Assembly (NCBI GenBank): GCA_011048855.1
Contig: DSCZ01000520.1
Coordinates: 1-11,482 of the forward strand
Length of the DNA stretch: 11,482 nucleotides
Direction of reading: 5' to 3'
Source: Desulfobacteraceae bacterium
GTDB taxonomy: Bacteria; Desulfobacterota; DSM-4660; Desulfatiglandales; Desulfatiglandaceae
Both the position numbers and the translations under genes were made by a program. Positions 7,751 to 11,482 of this stretch are shown in pieces (the first letter of the stretch is position 1; every line of letters begins with the position of its first letter). The notes beneath the pieces are model-generated. The model ran no database searches. It had not been told where the DNA came from and was given only the letters and a program-made list of their open reading frames with translations.

Positions 7751-8707
7751 TTATCTCCTTCGCCTTTCGAGAATTTCCATAACTGCGGCCGCAAGCAATG
7801 GAAACATGATTTCGTGGTGGCCCACCAGGTTGTAGCCCCTGCCGCCGTGCTGCGTGGGCCGGTTTACGACATTTGTAAGCGGCCTGTACTGCTTGATGAA
7901 ATCCATGTTGACGGTGGTTATTTCATTTACCTGATATCCCAGGTTCCTGACCACGCTCAACGCTTTCAGAAAAACTTCGGGCATGACCACCGCGGATCCC
8001 AGGTTGATAAAAACTCCGTGCTCCAGAGTTGAGACCTGGGTCGCGAAGCGCCTGAAATCCAGGTGTGATGAGGCGCCTGTCGCTGAGCCGTCGGCGGACG
8101 GGTGCATATGGATGATATCTGTGCCGATCGCCACATGAACCGTCACGGGAATATTAAGTTCATGCGCTGAGGCCAGGATGCTCGATCGGTTATGGGGGAA
8201 ACCTTCCGTTGCAAGCATTTCTCCCAGTGAATTCCCCAGCCCGGTGTTTGTCCGGGCCGCACGGGAAATGGCCTCATTGATAAAAGAACCGGTTTCTTCG
8301 GCCATGCCGAAATCACCGGAATCAAGAGATGCCGCCACATCTTCGGAAGTGCAGCCGGCCATGGCCACCTCGGTGTCGTGGATTGCACATGCACCGTTCA
8401 TTGCGATGCCGCTCAGTATCTTCCTGCGCATGAGCTCTATAATGACCGGGCTGATCCCGACCTTGACCGGATGGGCACCCATCGCAAGAAGAACGGTTTT
8501 TCCATCCGCGGCGGCACCGCTCACCCTTGTGGCGATCTCAATGAAATCCCTGGCGGCAAGGATCCCGGGCAGAAACTCGAGCCATGTGGAAAAACTCTCC
8601 CCCACCTGCCACGGTTTCCCGAAGTGTTCTACGTTGACGGTGCTCTTTCGATCATGGAGCCGGTTACATTTGACACCTTCGAAGGATATGGGATCGATTT
8701 CTGCCAT
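7751..8707 (-). CDS. Deoxyhypusine-synthase-like protein of unknown function
   Basis: A 318-residue cytoplasmic protein without signal peptide or membrane segment. Its layout follows deoxyhypusine synthase (DHS) as I recall it. VLLAMGAHPVKVGISPVIIELM (72-93), then IAMNGACAIHDTE (101-113), parallels the DHS region ending TTAGGVEED. NIPVTVHVAIGTDIIHMH (185-202) parallels the 'IPV..PALTDGS' region. HGVFINLGSAVVMPE (230-244) parallels the 'GGGV' segment. The ending EIMFPLLAAAVMEIL (299-313) parallels 'FPLLVAETF'. Eukaryotic DHS transfers the aminobutyl group of spermidine to eIF5A using a lysine in the WGK motif. The corresponding stretch here, RPTQHGGRGYNL (283-294), has no such lysine. Bacteria lack eIF5A, so the substrate is unknown. 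The ATG directly follows the gmhA stop (TAAATG), with AAGGG 8 nt upstream inside gmhA, so the two are translationally coupled. The fold is inferred by eye. An unrelated Rossmann-type protein remains possible. Confidence 0.65.
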   Translation of the reverse strand: MAEIDPISFEGVKCNRLHDRKSTVNVEHFGKPWQVGESFSTWLEFLPGILAARDFIEIATRVSGAAADGKTVLLAMGAHPVKVGISPVIIELMRRKILSGIAMNGACAIHDTEVAMAGCTSEDVAASLDSGDFGMAEETGSFINEAISRAARTNTGLGNSLGEMLATEGFPHNRSSILASAHELNIPVTVHVAIGTDIIHMHPSADGSATGASSHLDFRRFATQVSTLEHGVFINLGSAVVMPEVFLKALSVVRNLGYQVNEITTVNMDFIKQYRPLTNVVNRPTQHGGRGYNLVGHHEIMFPLLAAAVMEILERRRR

Positions 8708-9313
8708 TTATCCAGCCCTTGTCGGAAAATTCAGGGAGGGGTCACTGAAAAGGATGTGGTCGACCAGGTGACACAATGCGTGCCCGGCCGTGATATGTAT
8801 TTCCTGGATTCTGGGTGTATCGCTGCTGTTTACGACGATCGCAAGGTCCACCTCGTCTGCGATGCTGCCGCCGTTTCCCCCAAGAAAGGCAGCGGTATAA
8901 ATACCCATCTCCCGTGCACCCAAAACGGCTTGGCGCACGTTTTCCGAGCCGCCGCTGGTACTCAGCGTCAGCAGAACGTCCCCTGCCATCCCCAGCGCTT
9001 TTACCTGTTTAAAGAACACCAAGTCGAACGAATAATCATTCCCGACGGAAGTAAGAACCGATGTATCGGTGGTCAAGGCGATCGCCGGCAACGGCGGACG
9101 CTCTATTATATACCGGTTGATAAATTCGGCCGCTATATGCTGGCTGTCCGCGGCGCTGCCACCGTTGCCGCAGATCATTAATTTTCGGTTCCCTGCGAAA
9201 GCTGATGCGACCTCTTCAGCCAGCCTGGCTATTTTTGCAGTGTTATCGAGTAGAAAAGCCTGTTTCAGGTGTATGCTGTCCTGAAATATTTTTTCTATTA
9301 TCTTTTCCATCAT
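8708..9313 (-). CDS. gmhA: Phosphoheptose isomerase (sedoheptulose 7-phosphate isomerase), SIS domain
   Basis: GmhA converts sedoheptulose 7-phosphate to D-glycero-D-manno-heptose 7-phosphate, the first step to ADP-heptose for the LPS inner core. The 201-residue chain has the sugar-isomerase signature CGNGGSAADSQHIAAEF (48-64), ALTTDTSVLTSVGNDYSF (79-96), LSTSGGSENV (117-126) and TPRIQEIHITAGHALC (166-181). His59, Glu63, Gln170 and His178 lie at the spacing of the E. coli zinc and catalytic residues His61, Glu65, Gln172 and His180. The frame extends 23 codons upstream of the MM at 9313-9308, but that extension covers the putative promoter and is unlike the family. GGAG about 14 nt upstream is a somewhat distant binding site. 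The SIS relative DiaA is the main alternative, and the full active-site set favours GmhA. First gene of the operon; heptose kinase and transferase genes are not nearby. Confidence 0.92.
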   Translation of the reverse strand: MMEKIIEKIFQDSIHLKQAFLLDNTAKIARLAEEVASAFAGNRKLMICGNGGSAADSQHIAAEFINRYIIERPPLPAIALTTDTSVLTSVGNDYSFDLVFFKQVKALGMAGDVLLTLSTSGGSENVRQAVLGAREMGIYTAAFLGGNGGSIADEVDLAIVVNSSDTPRIQEIHITAGHALCHLVDHILFSDPSLNFPTRAG

Positions 9314-9353
9314 GATGTTTATTCTGTCTCCGGAAAATAGTATATGACATCGA

Positions 9354-9382
9354 AAATTAGTGCCTGAACGGCATTTTGTCAA
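9354..9382 (-). promoter_or_regulatory. Promoter for the gmhA operon
   Basis: A perfect -35 box TTGACA (9382-9377) is followed after 17 bp by TAATTT (9359-9354), a weak -10 match. Transcription would start about 30 nt before the gmhA ATG. A better -10-like TATACT at 9344-9339 lies too far from this -35 but could serve a second start. Boxes seen directly, function inferred. Confidence 0.5.
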
Positions 9383-9404
9383 TCTAACGTGATAAAATAC
9401 GCAT

Positions 9405-9423
9405 AAAAAAGGCCCATGCGGGC
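9405..9423 (-). terminator. Possible weak minus-strand terminator upstream of the gmhA promoter
   Basis: Read on the minus strand, GCCC (9423-9420), a four-base loop and GGGC (9415-9412) are followed by one C and six T (9410-9405). The stem is only 4 bp, so efficiency is doubtful. Its position just upstream of the gmhA -35 box would suit blocking of transcription that runs on from selA through the back of the HU gene, which shows no terminator of its own on that strand. Confidence 0.3.
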
Positions 9424-9464
9424 AGGAAATCCGTACCGGTGCGGCCGGGAAGGCTTATTTTTTA

Positions 9465-9493
9465 TTGAAATTGTGAATTCGGCATGCTAGATA
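9465..9493 (+). promoter_or_regulatory. Possible promoter for the HU gene
   Basis: TTGAAA (9465-9470), a 17-bp spacer and TAGATA (9488-9493) form a moderate sigma70-like promoter. The -10 match is weak. If used, the HU mRNA has a leader of about 155 nt, which would contain the whole structured element at 9539-9626. Confidence 0.35.
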
Positions 9494-9538
9494 ACTTGTG
9501 TTTCTCTTTTTTGAATCCGGTAACCGTTTTTCCGCCGC

Positions 9539-9626
9539 ATTCCACTGGTGAGAAAGACGCCGGTCTTTAAGCCGTTTATGGCCGCCGGTTTTTGGAAAGC
9601 GGCCATGAGGCGGCCTGCAGTGGAGT
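9539..9626 (+). promoter_or_regulatory. Structured leader of the HU gene (three-way junction of inverted repeats)
   Basis: Three nested stems are visible. A 9-bp outer stem with one G-U pair joins 9539-9547 to 9618-9626 (TCCACTG against CAGTGGA at its core). Inside it are a 6-bp hairpin AAAGAC/GTCTTT with loop GCCG (9553-9568) and an 8-bp hairpin ATGGCCGC/GCGGCCAT with a 13-nt loop (9578-9606). GGCCGCC (9580-9586) can instead pair fully with GGCGGCC (9609-9615), which would break the second hairpin. The element ends 15 nt before the HU ribosome binding site. It matches no riboswitch class I recognise. Structure seen by eye, regulatory role inferred. Confidence 0.45.
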
Positions 9627-9653
9627 AAAACCATTTTAGCAAAGGGGGACGTC

Positions 9654-9923
9654 ATGACCAAAGCCGAATTGATCGCCGAAATTGCACAGACAAGCGGGTT
9701 GACGAAAGCGGATTCCGAAAAGGCATTGAACGCTTTCGTGGAAGTGGCCAAGAAGACACTCAAGAAAGACGGCAAGCTGGCCATTGCAGGGTTCGGATCT
9801 TTTGTGGTTTCCAAGCGGAAGGCCCGCAAGGGACGGAACCCCCAGACAGGCGAAACGATCAAAATCAAAGCAAGCAAGGTGGTTCGCTTTCGTGCGGGCA
9901 AGGCGCTCAAGGAGAAACTCTAA
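9654..9923 (+). CDS. hup: HU-family DNA-binding protein
   Basis: An 89-residue histone-like protein of the HU/IHF family, which binds and bends DNA as a dimer and compacts the nucleoid. The N-terminal helical part is MTKAELIAEIAQTSGLTKAD. GFGSFVVSKRKARKGRNPQTGE (about 46-67) is the family signature with the beta-arm that enters the minor groove; the proline that intercalates between bases is in RNPQTG. The chain ends KVVRFRAGKALKEKL as HU does. Length and sequence fit HU better than IHF. AAAGGGGG (9641-9648) lies 5 nt before the ATG. It is the only plus-strand gene here, transcribed away from gmhA and toward selA, and is probably monocistronic because a strong terminator follows. HU also binds junctions and structured nucleic acids, so autoregulation through its leader is conceivable. 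Confidence 0.96.
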   Translation: MTKAELIAEIAQTSGLTKADSEKALNAFVEVAKKTLKKDGKLAIAGFGSFVVSKRKARKGRNPQTGETIKIKASKVVRFRAGKALKEKL

Positions 9924-9964
9924 CCGAGGTTTTGGGGATTGTGACAGGGCCCCTGGCATCGTCG

Positions 9965-10009
9965 GTGCCGCCGGGATTGGCGCTTTCTGCTTGCCGGCGG
10001 CACGTTTTT
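9965..10009 (+). terminator. Rho-independent terminator of the HU gene
   Basis: GTGCCGCCGG (9965-9974) and CCGGCGGCAC (9994-10003) form a perfect 10-bp GC-rich stem around a 19-nt loop, followed by G and five T (10005-10009). It starts 41 nt after the HU stop codon. There is no T-run on the other side, so it acts mainly on plus-strand transcripts and would not be a standard terminator for selA. Confidence 0.85.
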
Positions 10010-10024
10010 CGCCTGTATAATTAT

Positions 10025-11446
10025 TCATTCCGGGTGTTTCATGTGAGCAATTCTGCGGACGGCTTCCACCACGACGGCCGTATCTGAATCCTGGAGTGTG
10101 CGTACATCCAGCAGGACGCGATCTTTCTCCACCCGGGAAATGACCGGCGGGACGTTAGCCCTGAGAAGGGCTTCGATATCCGCTGAAGACATCGCCTCCG
10201 GTTCAAGGCATATAAGTCTGCTCGGAAGTTCGACCAGGGGAAGAGAACCACCCCCTGGCTTCGAATTCCCGTTCACCAGGGAAAGCCTGAAATTATGTGC
10301 CGGTATTTCACCAATCGATTCCGTCAAATTCAGAGCTTTTTCGGCAAGAGTGCCGTAAGGTTCGAATAGCATCTTCAATGTCGGAATTTCCCTGACCGCC
10401 GAAAGTTCGTCCCTGTAGAGCCGGAGGGTTTCTTCGAGAGCGAGCAGCGTTAGTTTGTCGATTCGAACGGCCCTGTTTATCGGGTTTTTCTTGATGCGGT
10501 CCAGCAGGTCCTTTTTCCCCAGAATGATACCGGCCTGAGGTCCACCGAGCAGCTTGTCTCCGCTGAAGGTGACCACATCGGCCCCCTGTGCTAGAACATC
10601 AGTGACTGGAGGTTCTTTAAAGAGGCCGTATGCGGACAGATCCACCAGGCAGCCGCTTCCAAGGTCTTCCATCACCGGGATGCCGTGCTGTTTTCCCAGC
10701 TTGACAAGCTCGGATAGAGGTACTTCCTCGGTAAAACCGACGACTTGAAAGTTGCTTGTATGGACCTTCAGAAGCAGGGCGGTTTCCGCGTTGATCCCAT
10801 CCCGATAATCTTTGAGATGCGTCTTGTTGGTGGTGCCCACTTCGACCATCACCGCGCCGCTTCCGGCCATCACGTCGGGGATCCTGAACGATCCTCCTAT
10901 TTCGATCAGCTGTCCCCTTGACACCAGCACCTGCCGGCCCTTGGCCAGTGTCTCGAGCGATATGAAAACCGCTGCTGCGTTGTTGTTGACCACCAGTGCG
11001 GCTTCGGCGCCGGTCAATTCTTTCAGAATGCCCTCGACGTGAACGTACCTGCTGCCCCGCCTGCCGCTGTCAAGGTCATACTCCAGGTTGCTGTAACGGG
11101 CCGCCACATCTTTGAATTTATCGATGACTTTTTCTGAAAGGAGCGATCGGCCGAGATTGGTGTGTATCACGACGCCGGTCGCGTTGACGACCGGCTGGAG
11201 GCTCGCTTTGGCCCTGGCTTTGGCCCTGGAAACTGCGGCGTTGGTTATGGCCTCCTGTTCGAGACGGGCCGGGTCGAAGTCGTCTTCCGTCCGGATAGCT
11301 GTGCGTAGTTCGGAAAGAATTTCGTCGAGCGATTCGTGCAGCAGCCGCCTGGGCAGCTTGCTGGAAGCTTCGAGAATCCAGTGTGAAGAAAGAAGTTTAT
11401 CGACGGCCGGTATTTTCCTGAACATCAATTGTTTGTTCGACATCAT
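10025..11446 (-). CDS. selA: L-seryl-tRNA(Sec) selenium transferase (selenocysteine synthase)
   Basis: SelA is the PLP enzyme that converts seryl-tRNA(Sec) to selenocysteyl-tRNA(Sec) with selenophosphate. The 473-residue length is normal for the bacterial decameric enzyme. Motifs are VNATGVVIHTNLGRS (87-101), SNLEYDLDSGRRGSR (119-133), VVNNNAAAVFISL (152-164), VMEDLGSGCLVDL (258-270) and VVTFSGDKLLGGPQAG (291-306). Lys298 corresponds to the PLP lysine, Lys295 of E. coli. Two adjacent ATG codons (11446-11444 and 11443-11441) lie 6 and 9 nt after AAGGA, and either could be used. SelB, which usually follows selA, is not found to its left, where HU lies in the opposite direction. No selenoprotein with an obvious in-frame TGA was found in this window, so the Sec user genes lie elsewhere. 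Confidence 0.97.
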   Translation of the reverse strand: MMSNKQLMFRKIPAVDKLLSSHWILEASSKLPRRLLHESLDEILSELRTAIRTEDDFDPARLEQEAITNAAVSRAKARAKASLQPVVNATGVVIHTNLGRSLLSEKVIDKFKDVAARYSNLEYDLDSGRRGSRYVHVEGILKELTGAEAALVVNNNAAAVFISLETLAKGRQVLVSRGQLIEIGGSFRIPDVMAGSGAVMVEVGTTNKTHLKDYRDGINAETALLLKVHTSNFQVVGFTEEVPLSELVKLGKQHGIPVMEDLGSGCLVDLSAYGLFKEPPVTDVLAQGADVVTFSGDKLLGGPQAGIILGKKDLLDRIKKNPINRAVRIDKLTLLALEETLRLYRDELSAVREIPTLKMLFEPYGTLAEKALNLTESIGEIPAHNFRLSLVNGNSKPGGGSLPLVELPSRLICLEPEAMSSADIEALLRANVPPVISRVEKDRVLLDVRTLQDSDTAVVVEAVRRIAHMKHPE

Positions 11447-11482
11447 TTGAAATCCTTAGATTGCATGAGAGGGGATATAGAA

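Larger units (their letters stand above)
9314..9653. other. Divergent intergenic region between gmhA and HU
   Basis: This 340-bp stretch has no convincing gene. It holds the minus-strand gmhA promoter (9354-9382), a small hairpin with a T-run on the minus strand (9405-9423), a possible plus-strand promoter for HU (9465-9493), and an HU leader with nested inverted repeats (9539-9626). The two poly-A/T blocks ATAAAAAA (9403-9410) and TTTTTTAT (9458-9465) are also inverted repeats of each other and separate the two promoters. Confidence 0.7.

Noticed and set aside
7525..7794. Longer start of the FmdB-type protein at 7794
   Set aside because: MPLYEY at 7743 is the conserved N-terminus with a binding site upstream; the extension overlaps the preceding gene.
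8708..9382. Longer GmhA start at 9382
   Set aside because: The extra 23 residues are unlike the family, and this start would lie on the -35 box of the probable promoter.
9455..10028. Open frames of 130-151 codons on the minus strand opposite HU
   Set aside because: They lie antisense to the clear HU gene, lack a ribosome binding site and resemble no family; they are shadows of its codon pattern.

Overview
The window reads as part of the chromosome of an anaerobic Gram-negative bacterium, most likely a Desulfobacterota-type (deltaproteobacterial) sulfate reducer or syntroph. Three things point there: a heptose-LPS gene (gmhA), selenocysteine synthesis (selA), and an oxygen-sensitive 2-hydroxyacyl-CoA dehydratase/benzoyl-CoA reductase-type enzyme with its ATP-driven activator beside a fused FAD/iron-sulfur oxidoreductase. 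The assignment is an inference from gene content. No rRNA, tRNA, CRISPR array, transposase or phage gene is visible.

Layout, right to left, because all genes but one lie on the minus strand. (1) selA (10025-11446) makes Sec-tRNA(Sec). (2) The only plus-strand gene, an HU-type nucleoid protein (9654-9923), converges on selA and ends at a strong rho-independent terminator (9965-10009). (3) A 340-bp divergent region (9314-9653) holds a promoter toward gmhA, a possible promoter toward HU, and a leader for HU that can fold into a three-way junction. (4) A tight minus-strand operon follows: gmhA, a deoxyhypusine-synthase-like protein, an FmdB-type zinc ribbon, ispF and uvrB (9313 down to 4962). It mixes LPS heptose synthesis, isoprenoid synthesis and nucleotide excision repair with two poorly understood proteins. 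(5) After a 157-bp gap with a strong sigma70-like promoter, a second minus-strand operon runs to the left edge: a GlcD-GlcF-type FAD/4Fe-4S fusion (2204-4801), an HgdB/BcrC-like dehydratase or reductase subunit (887-2128), its BadF/HgdC-type activator (114-887) and the first codons of another gene, perhaps an acyl-CoA ligase (1-58).

The left operon looks like a catabolic module. A CoA ligase would activate an acid, the activator would inject ATP-energised electrons into the dehydratase/reductase, and the FAD/FeS protein would oxidise a 2-hydroxyacid or exchange electrons with the pathway. The substrate cannot be told from the sequence, and only one dehydratase subunit is present in the window.

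The points most worth following are the deoxyhypusine-synthase-like protein, which is coupled to gmhA and appears to lack the catalytic lysine, the composition of the dehydratase module, and the structured HU leader.
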